From assembly GCA_011763485.2 (NCBI GenBank), contig JAANSK020287045.1, positions 1 through 31,520 on the forward strand: a DNA stretch of 31,520 nucleotides, written 5' to 3'. Under the pieces are notes generated by a model that was not told the origin of the DNA, searched no databases, and was given only the letters and a program-made list of their open reading frames with translations. This document shows positions 1-9,399 of the stretch, one piece after another. The position numbers and the translations under genes are program-made. Origin of the DNA: Isoetes engelmannii (Eukaryota > Streptophyta > Lycopodiopsida > Isoetales > Isoetaceae). How positions within the stretch are numbered: the stretch's first letter is position 1; each line of letters opens with the position of its first letter.

Positions 1-127
1 AAAAAAAACCCTTAAAAAAACCCCCTGACTCGAGAGGTGGGAATTTAGTTAGAAATTTACAAGAACATCGCGACGTCTGACGAGTTCTGGAGAGACATTT
101 TCAAGCACTGGTAAACATTACCAGACC

Positions 128-1328
128 ATGTCGAATCAAGGCTCCAACAAGACGTCGAGCGAGAAGTCCGCGGCGACGGGAAGCACGAAGAGGCAGAAAA
201 CCAAGAGTTCTGGTATGATTCTGGTTAACCCTCTTTCCTCCATCTACCAGCACCAAAAATATTTCCTTTCTTGTTAGGTTTTAAGGTAGAAGAGCTCGTC
301 ATTACAGGTCGGACACCATTCTTTGTTATCCAGGGGTTGGAAACTAAGCAGCTCAATACATCATCGAATTGCTGGTGGTATGTGGATGTCACAGTGTCGG
401 GGAAGGAGAAAGATTTGTTATTTTGGTACAGAGATAAGAAAGGCTCAGGTGACAAATACAAGAAGGTTGGGGTTGTGATTTATGTAGCTGCACCAGATGA
501 CAAGCACATCTCCTTGTCCATTGAAGACGTGCCGAAGGGCAAGTTTTTCCACACTAAAGCCTTGTCAGTAACGAGTTATTCCTTGGCCTCTACGAATAAA
601 GAAAGGCATAGACAAAAGGGCCACACCGATTAATTATATCTGGGCTGGGAAGACCTGGAAGGAATGAAAGAGGAAGGCACCCTGACATCAAAGGAGCTGG
701 GTATGGAGATTTCTAGAGTGCGAGCGAAGTTTTCTAATAGCGGGATGTCCACTTCCAATGTGTTGAAGAATTTAAAGCACTCTAGGGTTTCGAGGGATGT
801 GGTGCCTTATGTAAATCCAGTTGTTGATCAGTGGCAGAATAGTGAAGAGCATGGGATTGAGGATGATGGTTCAGAAACAGAAGAAGAGGAAATAGAGGAC
901 TCTCAGTTTATGGACCAGAACGAGCAGATGAAGTTGATGCAGTGGGGTGCACAAAAGATGGAATCACTGGCTCAGTACTATTTGTTAGGGATAGGGCATA
1001 AGCTGAAGATCGACATCAAGCTCCTAAAGGTATGCATCGAGGATGCAGTGCTGTTTAATCTCAGGGAGTTTAATCCTAGCACATGCTCAAGATCCTGAAC
1101 TTGATGGTCCGCCATCCCGTGGCAGACCCCATGCCAGCTGACGTGATTCCATTTTATAGAGGAACTGGTGAGTTTGTATCCTTGAAGCACGGAGGAGGAT
1201 CTAAAGGGAAAAATTGTCAGATACTGGGTCGTAGATGGCCAGCATTCGGTGAGGACCGCTCAAGTACTGCAGACGAGAAAGGAGGTACCACAACGGATAA
1301 AGGAACTGTATGGTTAGCGGGAGTGTAG
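128..1328 (+). pseudogene. Broken unknown gene, first part of an unidentified element
   Basis: I do not recognise this family. A start codon at 128 opens a Ser/Lys-rich 28-codon exon that ends at 212. A 65-base GT-AG intron (213-277) joins it in phase to an exon running to a TAA at 631-633. After that TAA the same frame reopens (664-1098) into an acidic, Glu/Asp-rich stretch around 860-910. Another frame across 590-655 reads smoothly (for example TPINYIWAGKTWKE), so a pair of compensating frameshifts is likelier than a true stop. Near 1075 the coding sense moves to the frame ending at 1328. The basic N-terminus (KRQKTK) could be a nuclear signal. Seen: the splice pair and the open frames. Inferred: one decayed gene of about 390 codons. 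It may be an accessory gene of a DNA transposon or a low-copy host pseudogene. Confidence 0.4.
213..277 (+). other. Short candidate intron in the broken gene
   Basis: The donor GTATGAT follows codon 28 plus one base, and the acceptor is TTGTTAG. Splicing joins G to GT and keeps the downstream frame open for 118 codons. Sixty-five bases is near the lower limit for plant introns. No transcript evidence is available here. Confidence 0.4.
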
Positions 1329-1449
1329 GATCCTGTCGGCCGAAACACCTCCAATTGAGCTGGCCAGCATCAGCCACTGCCAAAACACCATAGCATAAGT
1401 GCCAACTACATTAGGTACTGAATAATCTCTATTATGTAGCACCGGGGTG

Positions 1450-2036
1450 TACCATCGCGAGTCGAGAAAGCCCCCTATACGCTAAAACAGACTGCATGGC
1501 ATGTAGTCTGTTTTAGCGCATGGGGGGCTTTCTCGATTCACAAGTCGAGAAAGCCCATTGGGTGCTGCCAGGCTTTGGAATTTGGGATTCCAGTATGGCA
1601 TATGGAATCTTTTCTTGACTCAAAAGTCGAGAAAGGCCTTCCAGATGCCAAAGTAGATTGCATGGGTGATTTCTTGACTCGCGAGTCGATAAATCATCCA
1701 TGCAGTCCGTTTTGGCTCTGGTGGGCTTTCTCATCTCTGGAGTCGAGAAACCCCACTGGATGGTGCGATCCTTTGGAATCTGCAGTTCTATGGTAGCTTG
1801 CTGTAGCATCTTTGGAGCTTTCTCTCGCGAGTAGAAAAACTACACCAGTGCAGTATGCTCTATCGTATTGGGGGCTTTCCCAACCCGTGAGTCGTGAAAG
1901 TTTGTACGAGCGACGTGGGATGATTTCTTGACTTGCGAGTTGAGAAACTACTCTATGCAGTTAACTCTATCACATTGGGGGCTTTCTCGACCTGCAAATT
2001 GAGAAAGTATTCATGTAGTCTGTTTTAGCGGTTAGG
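1450..2036. repeat. Palindrome array, consensus core TCTCGACTCGCGAGTCGAGA
   Basis: About nine degenerate copies of a palindrome lie near 1460, 1540, 1623, 1681, 1737, 1829, 1886, 1935 and 1992. Each is set in a longer unit that carries a GCAGTCTGTTTTAGCG-like lead, a GGGGGCTTTCTCGA run and a TTTGGAAT segment. Two palindromes per roughly 200-base unit is the apparent higher-order period. The copy at 1525-1556 has perfect 12-base arms (GGGCTTTCTCGA and its complement). Divergence is concentrated at CpG sites, for example CTCGCGAG to TTCACAAG. No coding function is supported. Clustered short motifs of this kind occur in subterminal regions of some plant DNA transposons, but the identity is not established. 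Confidence 0.7.
1480..1519. repeat. Inverted repeat at the head of the palindrome array
   Basis: CGCTAAAACAGACTGCATG is followed almost at once by GCATGTAGTCTGTTTTAGCG, a near-perfect hairpin with one mismatched pair. The right arm recurs at about 2014-2032, so the array is bracketed by this sequence. Confidence 0.7.
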
Positions 2037-2229
2037 ATATTTACATGTACAGTTTACACTAACTTGCATTCAACTTGCCTATAACCCATATCTTGATCAA
2101 ATGATACATGCAAGGCAAGAATGGAAGGCATTGGGTTGTCCACCTCGACCTAGAAGTAACAAGCCACCTTCCGAGAAGTGAAAATTTTTTTAGAGGCTAT
2201 GCAGATATGTCCTCCTTGAAGGTCACTAG

Positions 2230-3642
2230 GATGACGACGTAGATGACGAGGACGGAAAGAAAAAGAAGACCCCAAGAAAAACAAGAGTGGTTGATCAATA
2301 TGACCTCATTCTCTGCAATCATGATATCTGGAAAAAATGGACTGAGACCTAGGCATTGCGGCGGAGGGGCCAGTTGAAGGACAACAATGGAGAGCTCCTT
2401 CAAAAACCAGATCCAAAATTATCTGAGAAGGCTTTCATGAAGAGGATCATGGAATTGACGGATGGCGAGACCAAAGATTTGCAGAGTAAAATATTGGATA
2501 TGACAATTTTGTTGAGGAAAACCAGGAACTCTAAAATGCAGGATGCCAAGGACTCTGCCATTATCTTGATGAGGAATCGTGCTCTGCAGGAAGGCATTGC
2601 AGAATTTTGCAACGTCGCCTGTAGTGAAGAGCAAGATTTTGAGTTTTTCAAAGATAGAGCACAAGTTGATGACGATGACATGAAGGAGCTGAGATGGTTA
2701 CGCACCACGTACGTCATCAGCAAGCTGAAGCACAACAAGAAGACAGAAGCATTTCCTCCTAGAACCAAGGCAAATCTTAAACGGAAGCTTGGCTCAGGTG
2801 TTGTGCCTTTCAATGTCAATTCTAGCTCCCTTCCTTATTTGGTTACCTTGGGTCACAAGGGATTCAAAGGACTGGAATTAGCTCCAAGTCTTGTCGCATT
2901 GTTTGCCATGAACATGATCGAGGGACCAACCTTGTTCTACGATAAGGCTGATCTGGAGCAGTGGTTTATGACCTATCTGGATATGGCGGACCTAGAAGCT
3001 TTTAGTTTCGTCATTTTTTGCATGCCTGGACGACAGACGACTACCGTGTCGCAATGGGCGGCTGATATTAACTTCAACAACATGGTCTTGTATTCCATTT
3101 ATGAATTAGAATGGGATTGCAGAGTTGGTCTTGTGAGGTCCCCAATTTTTGTCAATATTATTCTCATATTGGTTTCTCAGCCACCCATTGTAGATTTCGA
3201 CAAGTGGTGGTCCAGCGAACACTATAACGTGGAAAGGCAAGAAGCTCATGGAAGATGTGTCGTCATGGGACAAGATCAGCACCGACAGAACTACTGACCC
3301 AATCCATAAGATCCCAATATGACCCAGGTGTATCAAGTACTTTATCACTAGTCTGGTGGAAGAGAATCAAATTGTGTGCGAGTGGTACATGATTGAGCTC
3401 TTCTCAAAATGTGCAATGTTGCATGGTATGAAAACATTCTCTATAGTTTGTGACAAGGCCATGGTTGAACTCCTTAAAACATTACATGGACGTACTCAAT
3501 TATTATTTTCTGGGTAAGAAGAATAATAAAGGAGAGGAAGAAAATAAATCTTAGGAAAGCCAGGACTCTGAGGAAGACATTTTAAAGGGCATGGATGACA
3601 AAGCGGTCGAGAACATTCTCGCCCAATTAAGAGACATGTAAG
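2230..3642 (+). pseudogene. Broken unknown gene, second part of the unidentified element
   Basis: I do not recognise this family. The frame is open from 2230 and begins with an acidic run followed by a Lys/Arg run (GKKKKTPRK). It has a TAG at 2350-2352, then stays open to a TGA at 3295-3297, about 310 codons. Around 3235 a second frame becomes coding-like (KKLMEDVSSWDK) and continues through a TGA at 3320-3322 to about 3505. A third frame then carries an acidic C-terminus (to about 3642). The long open stretch is rich in Asp, Met and aromatic residues (for example QWAADINFNNM). No catalytic motif, zinc finger or membrane segment stands out. The long open frames suggest a real ancestral gene of about 470 codons, now dead. 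The shared palindrome motif on both sides (1450-2036 and 3679-3698) suggests it belonged with the 128-1328 gene. Confidence 0.45.
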
Positions 3643-3678
3643 TACGTTCACAACGTCTTTTCAATGCAGTGTCGATTT

Positions 3679-3698
3679 TCTCGACTCGGGAGTCGAGA
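3679..3698. repeat. Isolated perfect copy of the palindrome
   Basis: TCTCGACTC-GG-GAGTCGAGA has perfect 9-base arms. It is the same motif as the 1450-2036 array but lies 1.6 kb away, just past the second gene remnant. It may mark the far end of the same element. Confidence 0.75.
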
Positions 3699-4388
3699 AC
3701 CTCAGCACCAAATCTGATTTCCTTTTTTTTTTATGCAACTATTTTTCCTTCTTATTTTTTCCACTTGCACCCCTACAATATGGAAACAGGGTCGCCCTTC
3801 TCATGCTCGTGCTGACATGTGTCAGCCCTCTACATTCCGGAATGGAAGTTGGGTCTTCCAATTCCGGACGACTGGTTGAACAGGTTAACATCTTTGAGTC
3901 TTGAAAAGGCTCTGTTTCCGACAAAAGGGATAGCTGCGCAAAACAAAGCTCTGCTTCGATAGCCACGAAAATCAAAAGAATCAAAATCACATTCGTCCTC
4001 ATTGCTGGATTCTAAAGGCGAGTAACCGGCATGAATGAAGCTATTATTACAGAAGGCAGCATGATTTACAGCTTGAAATGCAGATCTAGGACCGCCGGAT
4101 CTAGGACTGGACTTACATTTTCGTAGAACAGTCGGATCCAAAACAGGAAAGCTGGATTGCTGGAGCAGCTCTGCTCCTTAAAATGATGCAGAGAGCATTT
4201 CCCATTGGCGAAATCCTTTGCAAAAATCTTCGCCTGAAACCCTTCGCATCCCTGTCTTACCCTGTGCTTACCCTGTGCTTTGCCTTCTATGCAAACCCTG
4301 TGCTGTTACAGAAATCGCACAAAAGAAGCCATCACTGTTGAGGTATATGCAAGAGGAGATTCTGGCTGGTTCTGAAGAAGAACAACAG
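3699..4388. other. Non-coding stretch
   Basis: This stretch begins with a T-run at 3721-3731. It contains a short direct repeat (GATCTAGGAC, twice near 4083-4107) and three copies of ACCCTGTGCT near 4259-4304. The overlapping open frames on both strands show no recognisable domain. I see no gene. Confidence 0.4.
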
Positions 4389-4502
4389 TGTCGATTCTTG
4401 AGGAGCAGCGGAATAGGGACAGAAGGGTTTTCGGCTGTCTTAGGAACAGCAGTGCCGATTCTTGAGGAGTAGCGGAATAGGGACAGAAGGGTCTTCGGTT
4501 GT
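4389..4502. repeat. Two-copy tandem repeat, period 64
   Basis: CGATTCTTGAGGAG begins near 4392 and again near 4456. The two units differ at only a few positions over about 48 bases, which suggests a recent local duplication. Confidence 0.8.
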
Positions 4503-4719
4503 AGAAGGAGGATCGTTGGAGTTAAACTGCAAGGGAAGAGCCAAAAGAGCCAGATTTGCAGCAGCGGATTGTTGCTTCGCTTGGGCTATCGGGAGGAACA
4601 CTGCGGAGGTTTTTGCTGTCTGGATAGTTGCCCAGAAACCAACAATCGCCATAGACGTAGGAGGTGAAGCTCGCCGTCGCCATCGCCATCGCCCTGGCTC
4701 CCCTGTTTACATATTGATA

Positions 4720-4834
4720 GGGGAAGGGAGATGGGTCGCAGTTCCCGGTCCAGCCGGTGACCCGCTCCCGGCTACCGCCGGTCACGGGGCCCCACCGTCT
4801 GGACCGGAAACTGCTCCCCAACTTCCCTTCCCCC
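4720..4834. repeat. GC-rich 115-base inverted repeat, MITE-like
   Basis: The left arm GGGGAAGGGAG...CAGTTCCCGGTCCAG pairs imperfectly with the right arm CTGGACCGGAAACTG...CTTCCCC. The middle is very GC-rich. The block stands out from AT-rich surroundings. No convincing target duplication was found, so a transposon origin is tentative. Confidence 0.55.
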
Positions 4835-4849
4835 ATACAAGTCGGTAAA

Positions 4850-6060
4850 ACAGAACATGAATCTTGGATTCCAATAAATGTAGGAAGATTATATATGTTT
4901 AGATAAATACATATAGTCCCAAGTAGGCTCCAAACTAGTAGAAGGCAACATAGAACTCAAAGACCTACATAAGTAAAACTATACGAGAAGGGCCGTTCGA
5001 AAATGAATCCTAATGTTCCAAATGTGAGATCTGGTTAAAAATATTTCAAACGAATTTACTTCTACAATGTGCCCAACTTATCTAGAAGAACTATCAAAGT
5101 GCATTGAAATAGATCAATCAACCCGTATAGTCAAACAAAAGATTGCATAGCAACACAGACTCGCCATCAACTCCAACCGACCAGATCATCCAATTAGAAC
5201 ATCAACTTTAACAACATGAACTTCAATAAGCCTACTAGTAGCTAGTTCAACCTTGTTAACTTTATGATTTCAAAGGCTGAGATCCCTTACATTCTTTATT
5301 TGTAGCCTATCGCTTTGTTTAGAATTATTGTGTACCTCTCCTTAAGATTTTAAAAGACTGAGAACCTTTAATATAAAAGAAGTTTGAGTGTGCATTTGTG
5401 CTACATCTTTTAGCCCAAAAGTCATCTTGTACTAGCTTCATTTCTATAAATTAGGATGCATGGACAATGCAATTCAACTTGCTTAAAGACTTGTCAGTTG
5501 ACTCAAAGATTCCCTTAATAAAGAATATAATACAAGGAAGAAAAAGGGTAAAGCATAATTGTACAACTAAGTGATAGATCACGGTGAATATGAAAAGTAG
5601 ATCTCGCATTTTTGGTAACTACTAAGATGTAATATGACGATGGTAAAAAATAAATTAACTCAGTATATTAATATTTTAGAACTAAATTGTGAAATCTTAT
5701 ATCTCGGGATAGTGGAGCAATGTTCTCTGTGGCAACAATGACGGGATGATCGAAAAGACAAATTATAATGCTCAATTTTTATAAAACGGTCAATGCTAGG
5801 ATGGTGGAGCAACGTTGTGGTCAACATCCAAAATTTCATGGATGATGACAATAGTGGAAAACTGTAATATATGGTTGGTGGTGGAGGGTGCATCTGAATG
5901 CATAAGCAGTGACAAATTGGCAGTATGTGCATTGTCAGTATGATGGTGTTTGGTGGAGGAAAAAGATGCAATGGAAGGATCACATGCATTGGGCATGGAG
6001 CGAAGGCCAATCAAGCTAATTTCGTGCAAGTTCTTCTAGACCGAGACATGTTCATGGTAT
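4850..6060. other. AT-rich non-coding stretch
   Basis: Composition is AT-rich with frequent stops in every frame. The few open frames (for example on the minus strand at 5660-6010) are His/Pro/Ile-rich with no motif. I see no gene, RNA gene or element boundary. Confidence 0.45.
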
Positions 6061-6073
6061 ATGAGGTACATAA

Positions 6074-6213
6074 CATCTCATAGACCATCGAGACCATTTG
6101 TTTACTGGATGTTAAAGACGCTCTACTTCTTTTATGGAATAAAGAAACATTGCATCTCATAGACCATTGAGACGATTTGTGTGCTGGGTGTTAAAAGTGC
6201 TCTACATCTTCTA
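6074..6213. repeat. Two-copy tandem repeat, period about 79
   Basis: CATCTCATAGACCAT begins at 6074 and again at 6153. Similarity continues through TGTTAAA and GCTCTAC in both copies. Confidence 0.7.
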
Positions 6214-6521
6214 GATAATTTAAATGTTCTTGCTCAAAGTTATTTTCAGGTTTTTGAGCCCTCTTCGGTCGTTTGTTCCAATTGTGATGGGCCCTAGTCC
6301 CTTTGTTTAATTTGGGCGTAATGCCCATGTTCATCTGTCCCATAGGCCTTGGTGGTTTACCTGAACCTAACACACTAGTTCTAGCAACTACAAGTCTCGA
6401 GTTCGAGATTGCCCAGAATCACGTTGAACTGTTAGGCATCAAACTCCACGGACACAATATAAAATGGTTGGGTGGCAGGGCCCAACCGAGCAATGTAGTG
6501 TGGAGTTGGGCAATGTAACTT

Positions 6522-6623
6522 GGTGTGTGGTCACAAGTCCAGTTGGATGCTCCCTAGTGGTGTGTGGTCACATGTCTAGGGAGCATTGTGTGGTCACATA
6601 TCTAGTTGAATGCTCCTTAGTGA
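6522..6623. repeat. Short imperfect repeats, GTGTGGTCACA core
   Basis: Three copies of GTGTGGTCACA lie close together, followed variably by (T/C)TAGTTG and ATGCTCC(C/T)TAGTG. They form a degenerate array ending about 30 bases before the MITE target duplication. No function is inferred. Confidence 0.6.
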
Positions 6624-6654
6624 CGTGACATTAAAAATACTATATATCTACCTT

Positions 6655-6664
6655 ATTTTATTTT
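6655..6664. repeat. Left target duplication of the MITE
   Basis: ATTTTATTTT here matches ATTTTATCTT at 6844-6853 in 9 of 10 positions. Because the flank is AT-rich, some chance similarity is possible. Confidence 0.5.
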
Positions 6665-6843
6665 GGGAAAATTACCAAAATTCTCTTGTGAGTTTACGTA
6701 ATTACCAAAATGCTTTTATGAGTTTTAAAATTTCCAAAATGCCCCTGGCTCACAATGGTAGGCAGGGGCACTTTGGTAATTTCGAAACTCATAAGGCATT
6801 TTGGTGATTAGGTAAACTCACACGGGTATATTAGTAGTTTTCG
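6665..6843. mobile_element. Mutator-like MITE (179 bases)
   Basis: The element is one long imperfect inverted repeat. GTGAGTTTAC pairs with GTAAACTCAC, ACCAAAATGC with GCATTTTGGT, and CAAAATGCCCCTG with CAGGGGCACTTTG. It starts GGGAAAATTACC and ends TAGTTTTCG. The flanks are ATTTTATTTT (6655-6664) and ATTTTATCTT (6844-6853), a 10-base duplication with one mismatch, the size Mutator-type elements usually leave. It has no coding capacity. It lies about 60 bases upstream of a candidate TATA box for the LRR gene. Confidence 0.65.
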
Positions 6844-6903
6844 ATTTTATCTTTATTTGTTCTTTTAAGTTTATTCTATTTATTTCCACACTTGTTCGCC
6901 CTT

Positions 6904-6911
6904 TATATATA
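6904..6911 (+). promoter_or_regulatory. Candidate TATA box for the LRR gene
   Basis: TATATATA lies about 430 bases upstream of the LRR start codon, which would imply a 5' leader of about 390 bases or a leader intron. It is the best TATA-like run in the upstream segment, but there is no direct support. Confidence 0.3.
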
Positions 6912-7334
6912 GTAGTGCAGTGTGAAAGTGGGTTGTACTGAAACTGGACTTGACCCATGAGACCAAGCTTTTGGATATGGCGATTGGCTCCAGTACACTC
7001 TGGTCATAGCTCAACACCAACGCACCAGCGCGTCAGACAAGGAACCGACTGTCCTGAGTTTTCCGGAACTTTCTTGGACTTGTGCAGGCCTCCACAGTTT
7101 CCCCAAATAATACGCATTTGGTAACCCCTTTCGGGTGTTTTTTCCTTTGGTTCCCCCTCTGATCCTGCTCGCCATAGCCCAGCTTCGCTGTTGTCGACTT
7201 GGTATTCGATTTTAGAGGCGATTTGATCCGCTGCCATCTTTCTGCATTTGTGGGTATGAAACTCGCATTGAAATCGCTTAGGTCTATTAAAACACTGTCT
7301 TTCCGGCTAATTGGTGGATCGTTGTAGCAGAAAA

Positions 7335-9303
7335 ATGGCTTCTCGTTGGATTTTCTCGAGTTTAGCTGTAGTTTTATTTGCTTTGATCCCTTTGGCGACT
7401 TCAAATGCAGAAGGTTTGTGTTTCTCTCCGTATCTTGTAAAAATCTTGTTTATGAATGCAATAGAAATGTTTCAACGAATATGCCGACGCAATCCTGAGA
7501 ATCTATGCGCAATGGTTACGGAAGGCATGGCAGATTGAAGAATTAATTCTTAATTTTTAGCCGACCAAGACTCTTAAATGTGAGCATACAGGCAAGCTGA
7601 TACATGGTGTGTCTAAGCTACATTTAGGCCTCCATAAATTTGTGTGAATCATGACAATTGAAGCACTACACAATCAGGAATTACTTGGGGTTAATGACAA
7701 ATTGTTTTACCACCTTGGAGTTCTAAAGACGCAAGTAGAAATAGTTTCATTCATTATTCTGCAAGATGAAAAAATCAGTTTTAAAAGATGCATATATGCA
7801 TTTCAGAATTAGATATTCTAGATTCAGGTGTAAGTACAGTGGTTGGGATTTGCCTGCGTTTTTATACCTTTCAATTGGTGATGATGCAGGTGATGCCTTG
7901 TATGCACTGAGGAGGAGTCTGGTTGACCCAGAGAATGTGCTTCAGAGCTGGGATCCTACTCTTGTGAACCCATGTACCTGGTTCCATGTTACTTGTGATC
8001 ACCGCAACCATGTGACACGTGTGTATGTATTCAGATCCAACTGTTAGGCTTAATAGTTTGTTGTTTGTCTTGTCTCTGTTAGCACATATGGTCAAATTAT
8101 GGTTAAATAACTATAGATGTATCATTTTAGTTTGGGATGACAATCACGTCAAGTTCTAAAAAGCTAATCACATTTGATCTACACTGTGAACTGCGGATAG
8201 ATCAGAGTTACAGGAAGAAAATTTATATAAACTTTTATCGGAAATATTCTCCTATTGGGACTTTGTTGACTGTGGGGTGAAAGTATGAATTAGAATTATG
8301 ATTTTATATGTCTACATTATTTTCCCTTAACACTATAATGGGACATACATATTTCCCTGTTTTGTGTACTTTGAATGCTTAGTCAAGAACTAGATCAGAT
8401 TTTCCTTATCTTTCACGGTACGAGTACACTATAATTTTGTCTTCTACAGAGACCTTGGTAATGCAAATTTATCAGGGAGCCTTGTACCTGCACTTGGAGT
8501 TCTTCAGAACCTTCAGTACCTGTAAGCAGTTTCTTGGCCTCCTTTTTTTTGGGATCTAGCATATGATAAGACAGAAAATGAAGGACAATTTTATACGAGT
8601 CGATCCTTATGCTATTTCAGGGAGCTGTACAAAAACAAGATAACTGGCAAAATTCCAGAAGAACTTGGCAAGCTGAAAAATCTTGTAAGCCTAGATCTTT
8701 ACATGAACAACTTTACTGGTGAAATACCTCGCTCGCTTGGCAGCTTAAAGTCACTTGTGTTTCTGTGAGTTGTACCTTCATGGCTGGTTTTGCTGTTCTA
8801 TTTTCATCAACTTATCTGATGGATTTTCTCCTTCCATTGCTGTAGTCGTTTGAACAACAATCGACTGGTTGGAAGAATTCCTCGAGAGTTGACAGCAATC
8901 TCAAGCCTCAAAGTCGTGTACGCTATTATAACACCTCAACACAGATTGATAACATATTTGCATCTGTTGACTGACTTTGATCTGTCTTCGCAGAGATGTA
9001 TCAAATAATGATTTATGTGGGACTATTCCGACCTCAGGATCATTTTCACGTTTTCCAGTAAAAAAGTAAGTGTGCATGTGCTTCCCCTTTAGACGATGGT
9101 ACCCTATGGATTTGCACTCTTAATTAGAAAAGAACCATCTGATCCTCTTGTATGCTTTTATTATTATTATTATTATTATTATTTCTAGCTGTTTGACAGT
9201 TGAACTCATGACCATTTTGAATTTGTGTAGTTTTGAGAACAACCCAAGACTGAATGGTCCAGAACTACAAGGCTCAGTATCGTATGAAACGGCCTGCAAA
9301 TGA
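7335..9303 (+). CDS. Secreted leucine-rich-repeat protein, SERK-like, no kinase
   Basis: Seven exons (7335-7413, 7890-8022, 8450-8521, 8621-8764, 8846-8917, 8994-9065, 9231-9303) join into a 214-residue protein. All introns are GT-AG. The first is phase 1 and the others phase 2. Residues 1 to about 25 form a signal peptide ending in TSNA. An N-terminal LRR cap ([22 protein letters not shown] with its paired cysteines) follows at about 27-66. Then come about four to five plant-type repeats (for example [19 protein letters not shown]) at about 70-165, and a C-terminal cap NNDLCGTIP...[12 protein letters not shown]. The family matches plant LRR1-type proteins, which resemble the ectodomain of SERK co-receptors but lack transmembrane and kinase parts. 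An apoplastic or membrane-associated role in receptor signalling is inferred from the family. ATG 7335 is the only start that gives the signal peptide. No defects were seen. Confidence 0.95.
9158..9183. repeat. (TTA)n microsatellite in the last LRR intron
   Basis: Eight to nine TTA units sit in the intron between 9066 and 9230. It is probably length-polymorphic and has no evident function. Confidence 0.9.
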
Positions 9304-9364
9304 GTTGAACCACCTATTACATTGTAACTGCATAGCTGTTCCACTATTGTAAATGCACCTATGT

Positions 9365-9370
9365 AATAAA
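9365..9370 (+). terminator. Candidate polyadenylation signal of the LRR gene
   Basis: AATAAA lies 62 bases after the stop codon of the LRR gene, a typical plant distance. Confidence 0.55.
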
Positions 9371-9399
9371 AGAAACCAGTTCAGAGAAACTCCACTCAG

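Noticed and set aside
1450-2036. Possible CRISPR-like array
   Set aside because: The repeats are degenerate, the spacing is irregular (about 49-92), the spacers are themselves related to each other, and the sequence is plant nuclear DNA.
2400-2819. 139-codon minus-strand frame
   Set aside because: It is the shadow of the longer plus-strand remnant at 2353-3297 and has a hydrophobic composition typical of antisense reading.
4462-4848. 128-codon plus-strand frame
   Set aside because: It runs across a tandem repeat and the GC-rich inverted repeat, where stops are rare because of composition.
7004-7404. Antisense open frames upstream of the LRR start
   Set aside because: They overlap the leader and first exon of the well-supported LRR gene, and show no domain or conserved composition.
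7335-9303. LRR receptor kinase
   Set aside because: The protein ends with the C-terminal LRR cap and a stop at 9301-9303. No transmembrane segment or kinase domain follows.
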